From contig NC_087076.1 of NCBI RefSeq assembly GCF_026151205.1, positions 12,757,675 to 12,821,674 of the forward strand: a stretch of DNA of 64,000 nucleotides. Reading direction: 5' to 3'. The position numbers and the translations under genes were made by a program. A model generated the notes under the pieces. The model had not been told where the DNA came from and did not search any database. It saw only the letters and a program-made list of their open reading frames with translations. The DNA comes from Bolinopsis microptera (taxonomy: Eukaryota > Ctenophora > Tentaculata > Lobata > Bolinopsidae). How positions within the stretch are numbered: the first letter of the stretch is position 1; every line of letters starts with the position of its first letter. This document shows, in pieces, positions 45,172-59,300 of the stretch.

Positions 45172-46723
45172 ATGTCTCTTGTGGACAAGATCGTGAAGCG
45201 GATGATCGTCACCAGTTTCTTTGGTGACGGATGGGGTGACCAGGAGACCTTCCACAAGCTGCTGGCACTGCGGGCTTCCTACAAACACGGGGTGGACCAC
45301 ATATTCCAGGACAGGAATAATCTCAAGTTCCAGGTTAAAGAAGAGAAAAGTAGCTCGAAACACGTGAAGAGTTACTCCGGCTCCTTTATATCTCCTTTAT
45401 ACCACGAGCACAAGCTGATCCCTGAGGAGTGCCAGGAGTGCAGGTTCCACCTTATCTTACCAGCTCAGTGGGAGGATGTTGGAAAGAGGCGGGTGTGTGT
45501 ACATTACGCTGCAACTGGAGACCATTCCTTCTGGAGGAGGTACAGGTTCCTGGCGTACCCTCTGGCTAAGGATTATAATATCGGATCTGTTATCGTGGAG
45601 AATCCTTTTTATGGTAGGTCTACATTTCAGCTCTTATTCTCTTATATTTTCTCGACCCTTTTGCAGGTGAAATTGCTTCTGCCCTGCGTAAGATCATAAT
45701 TACCTCACTACAGTATAACACCGGGCCTCCTAATCCCGGAACTTATTACCCGCTAAATTTCGGGCATTTCACCTTGACGATAATTGATTATATTCTTTAG
45801 TTACACAGTTACACTAATTTCAAATCAACCTGCTCCCCCGACAAAATATTTTAGTTGAATTATGAAATTTCGCTGTTACACTCCCACGATTTCACTCTCA
45901 CTATTTCTCACCAGGTACCAGAAAACCGAAGAACCAAGTCCGGTCAGGTATCCGCCACGTGTCGGATCTGTTCACAATGGGCTCAGCCCTGATACTCGAG
46001 GGCGGGGTTATCTTAAACTGGCTGGAAGAACAGGGCTACAAACTCGGTATCTCCGGTATCTCACTAGGGGGACACAACGCCTCCCTCACTTCCGCAGTGT
46101 GGAACAAACCCATCGCCACTGTGCCCTGCTTATCGTGGAGCACTGCTGCGCACACGTTCAGCGAGGGGATCATCTCTAACTCGTGCATGTGGAGCGTGCT
46201 ACGGGACCAGCTGTCACCCTCCAGACTGGAGGAGATACAGGATATCATCAGGATTACAGATGACGAGATACAGGTGATGTTGGAGGAGAGGTACGGGATA
46301 ATACCTGATACTCCCGCTGAGGATGCCCCCTCGTCTCATATCTCCAAACTGCTGAACATGCGGTACTTATCAACCCTTACAAACAGTCTGGGGGGTCCCC
46401 GCAATGGCTCTCCTGATAAGATAACGACACTGTACATGCGCCTCCTGATCGACGAGTTCTCTAATCTCAAGTACTATCCTACAGTTGCGTGTCCCGAGGC
46501 TGCTATCGTCGTGGTTGCTAAATCAGACTTGTACGTGACTCGACCTGAGGACGATGAAATGATAAAAGATATCTCGGAGATATGGCCCGGGTGCGAGGTG
46601 AGGGTGGTCGAGGGCGGCCATATCTCCTCCTACCTTACCCACAACCACACTTTTAGGAAAGCTATTAATGATGCTTTCGATAAGCTGGAGGTTTGGGTGG
46701 AATCAAATGCACCTAAAAACTAG
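45172..46723 (+). CDS. ABHD18: ABHD18 homologue (alpha/beta hydrolase), two coding exons
   Basis: Exon 1 is 45172-45613 and exon 2 is 45915-46723. The 301-bp intron has GTAGGT and TTCTCACCAG junctions and splits a glycine codon. Joined, it gives 416 residues; human ABHD18 has 414. The junction restores the family run NPFYGTRKPKNQVRSGIRHV. Other landmarks are the N-terminal FFGDGWG, the motif GDHSFWRR, the nucleophile elbow G-I-S-L-G with Ser about 197, a probable acid at Asp about 352 (AKSDLYV) and His about 383 in the ending EIWPGCEVRVVEGGHISSYL. Known: a poorly characterised conserved hydrolase whose physiological substrate I cannot state from sequence. Only one intron remains, and it supports a genuine spliced gene. 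Confidence 0.95.
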
Positions 46724-48699
46724 ATTTTTGAGTAATATGTTTCTGTTTTATATTGGGTAGGCCAATAACCATTTTGACTGATTTGTATCAGTTCATGTAA
46801 TTTGTTGGGTGTTCTAGCTCGACTGTCATGTATCCTAATTTACGTTATCATATTAATACTGTCAAATTTAAATTATCGTGAGATTAGAGTAGTGATCGAC
46901 CGGCCACCAACCGAAAATGTCACCACCAGCCCCTCCCCGGCTAAATCTTGGGAGATTGTCAGGGGATTTTAGCTAGATAAAATGTACTAAATAATTTATA
47001 ATTTATCTCTAGTTTAAAAACGTTTTTATAAGGGTAAGAGGAAATGCAGGCAGCAAAACAGCAGTTCAGCTCAACATCACCGCCCCTGGCCGAAATTGGC
47101 ACCCTCAAATCTCAACCACAATTAAAATCGGCTGGTCGATCATTGGATTAGGGTTTACTAAAGTTGATGAGTTATTATTAATTAATACAGTTAGTTAGGA
47201 ATTATTTAATTTAGTTTTTGTCCTTATTGTTTTGTACCTCATTTACCAAGTTCTCAGAAACAGATTTGATTAATTGATTTAAATAGTTTAGGGTTAAGAA
47301 CGATGCTATATTAATGATTTTTGTTAAGATATAAATTGGAAATTTGTTTAAAGATATTGTACAAGATATTGCACGGATGATATCGTATGAATAAATGCTA
47401 CAAAATTGAAAATTCCTAATATTCTGTGTAATTACCCTATAAACGAATATCTCCTTCTCATTAAGGGTAAACGACCCAACCCTTATCGGTAGGAGTTTAT
47501 AATAACGGTAAACTTATCTCTTATGTTATTTATCGGATTCTTTTACTTAGATTTTCACGTAGAGATGAATCCATATATTGCGTTCCATTTTAACTGTGTA
47601 TTTGTAACTGTTACAATTATATTGTCAGCGATTTCCAGATGTATGTCATTTATTCTCTGTCACAATTAAAAACTCAAGGGAATGGTTAAGACACAATCAT
47701 ACGCCAAGGCAGGTTCATACTCTCTTCAGAAAATCAGCAGATGCATCATCACGTAAACGGCTGCCGCTGAAGCATTCATGTAAGCAAATATGATCGACTT
47801 TCGCGCGCACGTATTATGTTTTTTACGCGCATGTAGTTTTGTTAATTTGTGAACCCAGCAAAGAAACGCTAGCATGTACAACGCAAGTGTTTCGTAAACT
47901 TTGAAGTTAGAGATGCTTGCACATGATCGTTAATCGTTGAAACGAGCTTTGTATCAAGCATTACACGGCTGACTAGTTAGTATGCGAAGGCTTCAATCAT
48001 ACACAACTGTGACACTACTATTTCACCTGGCGTTCTTACTACTTCTTGCTATATTTGTCATATGACCAATAACCGTGAACACTTCCAACATTATAATATC
48101 CATCTAAAAACACATTCATCAAAATGCTACAGTTCATTCGGAGCCGGTGTAAATTTTACAAATTTGAATCTATCGCTGAAGAATATCATAACATATATGC
48201 TAATTGCTGTTGGATAATGTGGTTCCGCACCGGGGTAAGCACAGGGCTCCAATACTCTATCTTATAGTGGTCATCCTGAACATTACCACAGCCCCCTACG
48301 AAGAAGAAAAAGAAGAATGTGGTTCCGCATCCCAGACTCTCAAGTTTTACCCACTTGCTTACGACTGGATAGATTGCTCAACATTACCCTGTCACTCGCC
48401 TGATTGCCTAATTACATGACCTTATTGTAGACGTGAGCGCAATTTCAAATGGAAATTAACTGGGAGTGACGGTTGGTACATACAAATATAATGTTAACCG
48501 TTACTGCAAGTACAGTGATGGAAATATTACAGTGGTAAATTAACGTTAATACTTTGTCGTCGTAACATGCTGCCCATCTTTACAGCTTTTAAAACATTCT
48601 GGCATTTTAAACGAATATACAGAATTAGAAGCTCCTTTCCGAAACCTCTCTCTAAATAAGGCACAGAGACGGTATGCTGTTTGAAAGTCCCGCAAGTAA
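46724..48699. other. Intergenic DNA downstream of ABHD18
   Basis: An AT-rich stretch with the ABHD18 3' UTR at its left. AATAAA at 47390-47395 is a possible but distant polyadenylation signal. No other gene was seen. Confidence 0.5.
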
Positions 48700-49338
48700 G
48701 GGGTCGTTCACATATTACGTAATCAATATTTTAGCAATTTTACCCTCTCCGTAATCAACCGTAATCAAGACCCAACCCCCCTCCTATCCTGACAGCAATA
48801 TTACGTAATCATGGCCTTCCCCCCCCCCTTCCCCCCTTGACTTTTTTCCCTATAGAACACTTTTCTCTACGTTGCATGCTACCGAGATCATGCTATTGCT
48901 ATCATGATGAGCCGAAATCATTGTTACGATATCCGGCCAAGCACCTTTTAAACAATTGTCATACGTTGTATGACCCGCCGCGCACGAGTGCGCGGCTCCC
49001 CCTGTATCGTCATATATTACGTCACTAAACTATAGTGAAACGACCGTGGGGGTCACAACGTGATACAATTCTAAACTACTTACTATTATAGCCGGATATT
49101 CGATCAATTTCTAAATTTTATCACTAACAGGGTGAAATTGAGTGGAATTTGAATTAAAATATTGCCAAATTGTTATTTTGTATTTAATTCTAGAGGGTAA
49201 AAAAGAAAATGTACGTAATCAACGACCAAATTAACTTCCGCCCCCCCCCCCCCGGTATATCAACCGTAAGCATTTGGAAACCCCCTCCCCCCTCGGCTGA
49301 TTACGTAATATTAATATTATGTAAACGTGAACGACCCC
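48700..49338. mobile_element. MITE with GGGGTCGTTCA termini, copy B (639 bp)
   Basis: Inverted termini (GGGGTCGTTCACATATTACG at left, CGTGAACGACCCC at right, with TGATTACGTAAT-type subterminal boxes). TAA lies on both sides (48697-48699 and 49339-49341). Same family as copy A at 42891-43044. C-rich tracts occur near 48819-48837 and 49241-49253. No transposase frame was seen. Confidence 0.85.
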
Positions 49339-49341
49339 TAA

Positions 49342-52300
49342 GCTCAGGAAGCCGCACAGATCACTTTCACGGTAAGTACCTGACCGTGGTTCAAAAGTGG
49401 TAAGTACCTTGGACCACGGCCAGATACTTAAAGTAGGTACTTTAAGAACCTGGCCATGGTCCAAGTCTCCAAGAGTGGCGTCTTGTTTTGCATTAAACAT
49501 GGATATGCACTATGCAGTTGCAGGCTGCAGCCTATTCATTGCAGGCTGCAACTGGGTACTCAATTTAAGTTATATCTGAGCAGTAAGTAGGCAGTTTATG
49601 TGAACGTCCATTTATTTTCGGCGGGAAATAGTAGACTTAAACCGCTTGATAATCTTGACTTCAATTTAAGTCAATATTTTAAAATATTCACTTGGTTCTG
49701 GGAGCATAGACTTTTAAAAATGGAGAAGATCGGTTTGATATGGTATATACCGTCCAGTCTTCTGCCTTTATCGGTACCAGGCTGTTCAATTGCATATGTA
49801 CTACAGATTGTGGCTGCATTTTCAGACACTATGATCGATGATTTATGCCGCTTTAAATTTTAAGATCATACTCCTATGTTATGATCAGTCTAAGTTGTTC
49901 GAAGATTCTTCGGAGGGAGAGGCTGGCGCCGTCCGTCCGTGTTTAGTGAGCCCACTTACAGCGGGACTGGGTTAAAAAGAGAAAATACTTAATTACAATT
50001 AAGTCTGTCTTTATTTATCCATACCTTAGGGTTCAGACCATATAAAACGTTAAATGTTATATTAATATGACTATTTAGGTTTTGGTCTTAGCTTACTATA
50101 TCATTTCATTCCCTTGTTATGTAATACAATGCTATTGGATATCCATTATCCAATACCATACAGCCATACTGTCGAGTGTCGCCTAGAAAGTAGGGCACGT
50201 ATTCAGTCCATATTTCATATTCTATTTCAGCATTCTTTTGGTGATATAGTGATCAACAGAAACTTATTTACGGTTTGTTTCTCAAAAAGAAAACAGTGAA
50301 CATGTCAATTACGTCCTAGCCCCAAGGTTTCATTTCAAATGTAGTAACAAGTTTAAACTTTGTCACCTCATTCGAATATTGCGCAAACTCACATCTGTCA
50401 CAGACTAATAATAGTATTTTGAATAGTGTACAGTAGAATATTGTGTGACACGGATTTATGTCCGTATTATTTCAAAAAGTTTCAATAAACCTGCCCCTGC
50501 TCCAATAATCCACTTTTTAACCTGCCCCATGTGAACCGTTTACACTCCCCCAGATCGCGGAGTAATAATGTAGCCGGCAATTATATGAGCACACCTGTCA
50601 CTTGTATTTGGGAACGAGCTAAATAGAACCAGCCTTGCTAAATATCTTCTCTACGTTTCTCTGCTAGTTTGGGATTATTAGAAAGCTGCACCGATCATAA
50701 ATCGTTGAAATGGTGCTATCTATGTTTTTTCGTATTTTAATAAACATTTTGATAAAGAAGAGCTGTAATTTTGTGTGTAATCTATTAGTAATAGTATTAT
50801 ATATACTGTCTACAACATGGAAATTATTGTTTTGTCACCAATTAAACAACAGTTCATTCTTTGTGGAGTCATTTTGAAAGCTTGTAAGTGTTACAGTGCT
50901 TGTGTATCAATGGAGCGTTATTGTGTATTAATTCCACAGTGCAGTGATAAACATTGAGACTTGAGACTCATGTTTTACAACTATTTCTGCTGTGTCCTTT
51001 GCTTGCTTACATTTTGTGTTCCTCTTTTGTTAACATTTTGGAGGTTGACTCACCCAGTCTCCCCATCATTGAGCGTTGCTTATTTCAGCAGTTATTTGGC
51101 CCCTGTCCGCTGCTGTTTACACAATACACTTGCACCTGTAAACCTACTGGACGTTGCTAGCCTCTCTCTCCGCCTTACAGTTTTCAAACATTTAAACCTG
51201 AAGGAGGATTTGTTTAAATCATATAAGTGATATAAACAGATTTTTAGCAGGAGCTTTCAAAATACATGTGTAAATCGCCTTCAGCTAGGGATGATGTTCC
51301 CAAGGTAGCTGTAAACAATCTGAGATTTCAAGATTATAATTTCGACCCTAAAATTCCGCTTGTGGCTTGGTTTCGGCAACTTTCAACTCCAGTATTCCAG
51401 TAGTTATAAAGCTGAAGTAAAATATAATGCCCGGCTGCCTCATAGCAGATCTGTAGTGTGGTAATACAATATCTTATATCACTTTAAACAGTAAAACAGT
51501 AAAGTAAAACACCTGGATTTGAAACTAATCCTCGAAACTGTTCATTGTTGTTACATCGGTTTCAGTGTTTCAAATTACTAGGTTTCATGTCATGCTCAAG
51601 GATTGTATACACGTGAAAACATCTGGCTTTTATCATTTATGTTATGCCCTTGTGAATAAGTGATCTTTTGCTACCTAATGACGTAGTTCGTGCAGCGATT
51701 AGTGGCTTTAAATCACATAAGAGCGTAGTAGTACGGTAGTAGTAGTAGTAATGTTAAATGTTCCAGTGGAGCTCTAGTTCAGGTCTCCGTCCGTAATTGC
51801 TAAGTCCCAAGTCTGCCTCTAAAGTCTGATGCGATCATTATTGATTGCTGTTTAGCTCGTTATAATATCACAGAACTAAGGCCGCTATCAGTTATCACTA
51901 TTAAAGCCTGGCATCTAATTGCCCTCCTGTTTGTCAGCTGATCGATTGAACGTGTACACAAAACACAACTCAATAAAGCTTACTATTAATATTATGTTGT
52001 ACATACCGGGATAGCTTTGTTTGTTGTTATCATTACCCTATACCATGTATAGTTAAGGTCTGGGAATTGGAAATATAACATTAACAATGAACATGGCTAC
52101 ATTCTATAAGTATAAGAGACAACAACTGGTCGTATAACGTTCACTTAATCTATTTTATCTTTTGGGAACACCAAGCTTTCAGTGCTTACAGTTTCAGCGC
52201 AGAATTTGTTTAGCTTAAGGTGCCCGCATTGGAATAGTGTAACAACTGAAGGTATTGTAAACTTATTTCGTTTCATTTGTATCCGTCACACGAATGGACA

Positions 52301-52383
52301 TTCAGTAACTGAAACTGTGCAACTATAAAGTTAAGAAAGTTACTGACGTTGTTTTATTTGACAAATTCCCTGTATTAGAGGGA
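49342..52383. other. Gene-free DNA
   Basis: No gene was recognised. It has a repeated GACCGTGGTTC/GACCACGGCC/GCCATGGTCC motif group around 49382-49460, a duplicated GCAGGCTGCA at about 49522-49548, and a (GTA)n cluster near 51725-51750. A frame around 50970-51230 starts with hydrophobic residues but has no other support. Confidence 0.55.
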
Positions 52384-52546
52384 CTTTCCTTAATTACCCA
52401 ACTAAACCAAACCTGAACTTCCGCTGAAAATAATTACAGATAAGATTGTGTAGAACTACACAATACGAAGTTAATTACAGATAAGATTATCTATAAGTTA
52501 TTTCAACAGAAGTTCCGGTTGGTTAAATTTTAGTAATTAAGGAAAG
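52384..52546. mobile_element. 163-bp palindromic MITE-like element
   Basis: Inverted ends CTTTCCTTAATTAC and GTAATTAAGGAAAG. Similarity continues inward through AACTTCCGCTG / CAGAAGTTCCGG for about 50 bp per arm. The core repeats AATTACAGATAAGATT twice and contains a GTGTAGAACTACAC hairpin. No coding content. The target duplication was not resolved. Confidence 0.75.
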
Positions 52547-53335
52547 CGTGCTGTAGTAAACATAATTTGTAGAATATTTTTCCCTTAAGTTTATCTTGCA
52601 CAAAGCTACTACTACTACTACTACTACTACTATGTCGGAACTAAACCCGATCTACGCCAGATAACCCCTCCATAGTCCATACATCCCTGTCCCGCATCAG
52701 GGTTCATAGTTCCTTTTTAGACTTAGAGTTTGTCCCAACTTCCTTCAGTAACATAAACAAATAGCTTTGTCTCAAAGCTTTACTAAGCTAAGAACGGAAG
52801 AGACTAGCCTCCCTAGCTTGGTTCTATTGTTTGAAACATTTTCTTTTAGACTCTTATTTATATATAATATACACATATACTCGACTTGAAGTTGCCTCTT
52901 ACTGCATATTCAAGGCCATTAGTCTCGGGCAATACTAGTGACCTGAAATCCCCCATCAGTCAACACTATCTATAATAGCCGGGCTCCCCTTGCTACACTC
53001 GAACCATTACATCTACCCGGTGTTAATACTAATAGCGTACAAACTACTAATGTTACTATGAGTAGATGGATATCCTGGCTATATTGAAATATAATGCCTG
53101 AATACTCCTAAAGAACGGTTATAACTCGGTCCTATCTATTGTACTGCTCTTCCCGCCGCTAACTCCGCTATTCTAAATCACATAACCGGCTCATATTATG
53201 TGATTTGTATCACTTCGGGTCGGTTTTGTTCGCCAGTCCCGGACATCACTCTTTGTTAATTGTTTTGCTCCCTATTTCACCGGACACCGACTGTTTTGCA
53301 ATCCTCTGATTGTTATAATATCGGGTCTGTATATC
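52547..53335. other. Intergenic DNA upstream of the nine-exon gene
   Basis: It contains an (ACT)n cluster at about 52605-52632. No gene was seen. The promoter of the downstream gene presumably lies here, but no motif identifies it. Confidence 0.5.
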
Positions 53336-56300
53336 ATGGATTGCTCTTGTTGTTTAGATGAAGGGTCGTTAGAGGCCAAGTTTGATCTTATGGTGGAACG
53401 GTTTAGAAGCTGGATTGATGACGTTGAGTACAAAATCAAAGATGCTATCGAAAAAAGGAAAAGTTAGTGTAAACACGATTTAAATTATATTTAATTTTAT
53501 AAGTTTATTTAATTTTACGAATAATGGACGGTTCGACTTTGAGTTCCTTAGTATCTTAATCTAATACATAGTTGGATCCAAAGTTTTTAAACGTTTGAGA
53601 CTGCAACTCAACTTTCTGACAAGAAAGTTAAATAGTACTGATTATAGTGAGACCCTAATTGGACTGTGGGCTCAAACCGATTGAGACTCAAACGCCTGAG
53701 CTCTGGGCCTCCGACTGGGTGGCCAAGACTCAGACCTTAGAGTCAAAGAACCAAACGAAATAATTAGCATATTATGAATTATGTTATTAATTATATTTAC
53801 ATATTCAACGGATTTAGCCCAACAATTTTATCTATAATTGCAGTACGTAGCGCCACGCTAATTCTGCACGATCTTCATATTCATGAACCGACCCACAAGC
53901 AGGCTGAACAGGGTTGCATTTACACATTTACTTTTAGTCTTGATCACTTAGCACTGGATACATATTTAGCCTTAATTTTTATTTGTTACAATTTTGAAGG
54001 AAATTTGAAGGAAATTTTGAAGGTAATTCACATTATGCGCATATTTATTACTTAGATAAAAATCAGCACAGGCCAGGATGGCACTATGGCAGACTGCCGA
54101 GTTTAAAATTCGCTGAACAAGTTTGCTTGCACTTTGATATCCTGTTAATATTCAATACTTTATGTTATTCGTTTGTATTGCGTTTCAGAGAAACAAGAAG
54201 AGGAGAAGAGACTGGCCAAATGGCAGGATCAGGTGCATACTGCTAGTAGAGCGGAGAACAGTACAGTAGACCCTCCAACTACCACTTCAGAAAGAAGGGT
54301 CCTGGATCCACCCTCTCCAACTACCACTTCAGAAAGAAGGGTCCTGGATCCACCCTCACCAACATTATCAGACTACGTGTTTTCAACCCCCACAGACTCA
54401 GATCAAGAGGACTTCGAGTCCTTCTTCCCGACACCACCTTCTCCTCTTGAAGACAGTCCAGACCCTGGTGTTACAGTCTTACAATCAGATACACAACTAA
54501 TAGGTTTTATGGAACAAGTCGAGGAATCAGCAGCCGAAGAAGAATCAAACGCTCCGTTCAGAGACATCACTGATACAACCCAATTCTTAATACCTACTGT
54601 CTTGTCAGAATATTCATCAGACGATCCAAATCAGATTCTTTTTGTGCCACCCACAATACCACGTGTTTCAGCATCTTCCTCAGCTGCCAGCCAACGTTCG
54701 ATAAAGCTTTTAGAAAAATCTGCTGTTATCCAGAAGTTGCTCTCGGATTCACAGGTACTTTTTATGATATGAGTTTGAGGGGGTTTGTAGTTCACTTTTA
54801 ATAATTGAGGGAGGGGGAAGGATAAAAGGGGGGGGGGGGGGGGGGGGGGGGGGGGGTGGGAGTTGCACTACCTTTATGTTTATGCAAAAGGTATCTTTTT
54901 AAATACGGGTCTTTGGGTACTTCATGGTGCCAACAAAAATGTTTTTTTACCTGAGCTCCGCTTTGATCTTCTGACTCGTGGAGGTAACTGGATCACCTCC
55001 GCTTTTCACTGGCGGTACTGATAAAGATCCCTGGCGATGGCGAGGCTATTTTCCCTGGAACCCAACAAAAGAATTGCATATGAGCTCTGCTTAAGTCTTC
55101 TGGTTGCGAAATGCGAGGGAGAACTGCAGCCCTTCCGGATCTGCCCTATAACCAGCACTACGTTATAATCTATCCCTTCTTAACTTTCTGAACAGGATTA
55201 ACTCCTTATCTAATGGGCAGTATTGTTAAAGACCGGTGACAGTGCTGACAGGGCTTACTTTCCTGGAATTCGACAGCACTTGCTGGCAAAGCTTCAACAT
55301 GTAACAGCTTTTTTGTTTCCTTTTGTTTGAGAAACTCAATCAATAATCTGGGGATTTCACTTTTTAACCACAGTAGCGGTTGCCCCCCCCCTCTAGCGGT
55401 TGCCCAATGCCCCCCCCTCTAACATTTAGTTATCTAGTATGTAAGATACTGTTTACCTTGTTTAAAAATAGTTTTTTGTATTCAGGAATTTTAAAAAATC
55501 ATCTTATCCTCAGATAGTTTTTTGTATTCAGGAATTTTAAAAAATCATCTTATCCTCAGATCAGTCCTGTCCAGAACGACCTATCAAAGGACGTTAACAT
55601 CAACTGCAGCGAAGATAAGGTGACTAGTCCAGATACAGATAAGTCGGAGGAGATAAGGAATCTGTCTGAAGGAGCCCTTTCAACTTGTTCTACTTGCTAC
55701 AAACAACCGAGAGGTATGTTTTTGTTCAGGGAGCAGGGGCTTGCCACATAGGTCCGGGAGTTCCGAACGTTTAGGCAGGGTGCTATAGATGTATAGGTGT
55801 TATAGTCCAAACTTCTATTAGGGCCGTTTGGCAACGAAAAAAAAACTATTTAACTGTCTCCGTATCAAGTTAAAGATGCACGGCTTGAAATTATCCAACT
55901 TTGCTATTTTAATATTCGGCCATTACATGTCATGGTGTTCCTGCTTATTTCGCACTGACCAGCTCGCTTGATGCGAAACATGAAAATATGAAAAAAGCTG
56001 CCAATGTCATTATTCTGATAACCGTTTAACAATTACACACACAATGCACTATTTCCACGTCATCGTATCTTGTGCAGTGTGTTCGCGGATTGTACATTTA
56101 TTCACATTGTACTACCATCATCATCATGGGTTAACACGTCTGTGTGTTAAAATCAAATATAACAGTTAACATCGCTACTTATCATAATCATGGAGGTATG
56201 GCCATGTTATTAGTACAATCCCCGTGTGCCTGTCATCCATTTGCGCTGATAATTGTAATGCCCTATAGGAGTCAGACCAGACCCGAATATCAGCGATTCC

Positions 56301-59300
56301 CTCCCACTGAAGGACGTGAGTGTTCAGGTAAACGATCAAGCGGAGACATCTGGTATTTCTGCGGAAAAGGTTATCAACAAGTGCGAACACAGCTACAAAC
56401 ATCCTGATATATACAAACGGTTAGTTTTGTTTCGCTTTTAGTTCTAGTTCTCGTTTATGTCAATACCACTCGGAAAAGATACAACAACTTCAAAATTAAT
56501 AAGTTTTCTATTGTGTTTTTGAAATTAATATTTCTGCTCCGAGAGAGCCGCTCAGACATGGGAACCGTATTGTGTAAATTATTTGGTTATAATATATCTT
56601 CTACAAAAGCTTTGTCGCATAGTAGCGGGGTGGTAAATACTGTGTTTCGTTTCGTATTCGTGTTCGTGTCTTGAGGGTAAATGTAAAACCGGACGAATTT
56701 GGATCACATTTAATTCCGGGTATTTTCAAACCTAAATTTCAAAACATAGATTATTAAATTTGTGAACCATTTAAAAATCGGAATTTCAACGAGTTCAACT
56801 TGTAAAATTTCCCAATGTTTTGATAACGTTACTTGCATACAAGTTCAAAATGTAATTATCTGGATTGTAAACTTGCTCGGATTAAATCAAAAGAATTTAC
56901 CGGAGAACTGAGGGCCGCTTAGCTGACACATTACAACACAATTTACAACACAATCGATATTCAGAAGAGGAATAATTTGAAAGTAGTTACTTTAAAAGTT
57001 TGTTTAAAAGAATTCCCTATTTATTTCTGGAACTGTTATTTGTAGTATTTGTCATCGAGGTTAAGTGTCTATTGTCAAGGAAAGTCTCACCGATTTGGTG
57101 TGGAGTGTGGACTTACATTATTTTATTTGATGTCCATTTTGTTTCTCGATCATGCAAGGTATAATACTTGTACCTATTGTAATGAAATTTATCCTTTGTA
57201 ATTATTGCTTAACATTTGGCTGGACTGACCTGGCTTTATTTATAATGAACTCCTGGATAGTGTTTCACCGTATAAAAACTTCAAATCAATGCCTCAGCTT
57301 TAATTTATTATCCTCATCGTGACACCGAACGCGGTGAATGTCCTTGCCATACGCGGACAGTGTTAAACAAGGAAATGAAACCGAGGGGTTCCGTTCAGGC
57401 CCTTCACAATTTGTTACTGTCTGGTTTTAATATGCGGATACCGTTACAATAATGACTTTAATATAAACCTCCCTCAGATCTCCCTCCGCAGTACCCTACA
57501 TCACACTGCTAAAGAACATGTCCACCACCCCCTCCACTACATCACAACCTGACTCTCTCGAGCAACCTCCAGACAACATTCTAGAACAGTCTACACAGAA
57601 CATTCTAGAACAATCTACGCAGAACATTCTACAATCCCAGCTATCAACCCAGGATATGCTCGAGTCCCTCTCCTACATCTCAGATTCTCCCGAGAGTCCA
57701 GCTATGAAGAGGAGGGGTAATTTACTGAACTTTAAGAGGGACAGTGTGGAACAGTCGGAGGATGATCTGATAAAGCAGATGGGGAGCTCTATTGGTCTTA
57801 CTAGAGGGTAAGCCCTTAACCTTTTTACTTAACTAGAGGGTGAAATGTTACCTTTATTTCTTTACTGTGTACTGGAGGGTAAAACTTTACTTACTTGTTC
57901 ATATTTACAATTTTACCTTCACAGTTTACTTCTTTAATTAAGGATACAACTTAAATCGTATTTATTTGCTAGAAGATAAAACATACATTTAAGTTAATTA
58001 ATTAATCAGAAGGCAAATCTTGATCTTCATCTAGACAGAGGGTTAACCTTAAAATCAACTATTTTTCTGAACCCAAAGGGTTAAATGTTTGATCGCGACA
58101 TGACCCTAAATCTAACTCATTTCATGTGGCAAATCCTCCTTAGAAATATCCTCTGTGCCTTAAGCTCACTCTTTACCAGGGACCAAGACTACACCGAAGT
58201 CCATTCAGACCCCAAACTCCCTGACATAAACACGAAGTCCGAAAGTCCGGGAACAGATCACAAGCTAATAGACCATTCCTTCACCGAGGAGACACCGTCC
58301 TCCGACAACAGCCCAAACTTTGCCGCCAAATTTATTAGGCTTGTTAGGAGGAGCACGTCCGACGTTTTGGTAACTAATTTATTGCAATTATCTGCCGGGG
58401 TGAAAATGTTTTAGTTCACAAATGAAAGATCGAGTGAGCGCTTAGCTTCTTTAAAATGCGTGTTAACAAACTTGCACTTTTAACTTTTCAGATGCAATCC
58501 CATTCCTCTGCCACCTCTATAAGTTGGGTTGGTAGGCGTGCCCTTCGGGGATGTGCTTTTAAAATTGCTCTTCATGAATTATTTTTTCGCGGTACCGACC
58601 TTCACTGCTGGATTTCAAATCAAAAGCGATCGAAGCTGCTGTTTAAACGCTACGGTCGAGTTTTTTCGATTTCCACTCAACGGCAATAAACATTTTAATC
58701 ATAAAGTTAGGAAGAAATAATCACTCAGGCGAGGGTATGACTAAATTAAAAGTACCATACATAATAACCCGTTATGTGTCACCATGGTTATATGCAGTAA
58801 TAATATTAATGTTACCTGCAGGAGAATCACGACGCTAAAAACGATCCGTCACTCTCAGTGGACGCCCTGAACAGTCGGGCAAAGAACGGAGTTCCAGTCA
58901 TTCCTATCATCGAATGTGACATTGCTTTTAGGTCAGTAATCAGTATAAGTTTATCGTGGTCCCATAAATAATAAATCGTTTCATCCGAACAATAAGTGGA
59001 TAACGCTAACTTTATTTACGATCAACAGTCCGACACGTTAACTAGCTAACGTGTAAAGTAATATTATTATTAACTTAACAATTTATAATCATTATGATTA
59101 AATCATTGTCTCTCTGGTCTTACCCTCGGTTGAACTTGACGGTGCTTACGTGTGTGCTTCCGTACGAATAATTGTAAGACAAGTACTCGAGCACCGAAAG
59201 GTGGTTTATTATCTTATAACCGGCATTTTGTACAGAATATCTTATCCATGTTTTTGCCTCACAGGAGATATTGTGATATTTTCTAAATATAACTGTAATA

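Noticed and set aside
50954..51230. Small secreted-protein candidate with hydrophobic N-terminus near 50970
   Set aside because: The frame is Leu/Phe/Cys-rich by composition. It has no clear signal-peptide cleavage, splice context or homologous motif.
58492..58540. Possible extra exon after TTTTCAG at 58491
   Set aside because: Its only usable donor (TTG|GTAGGC) leaves phase 1, which does not fit the phase-0 junction between the flanking exons.
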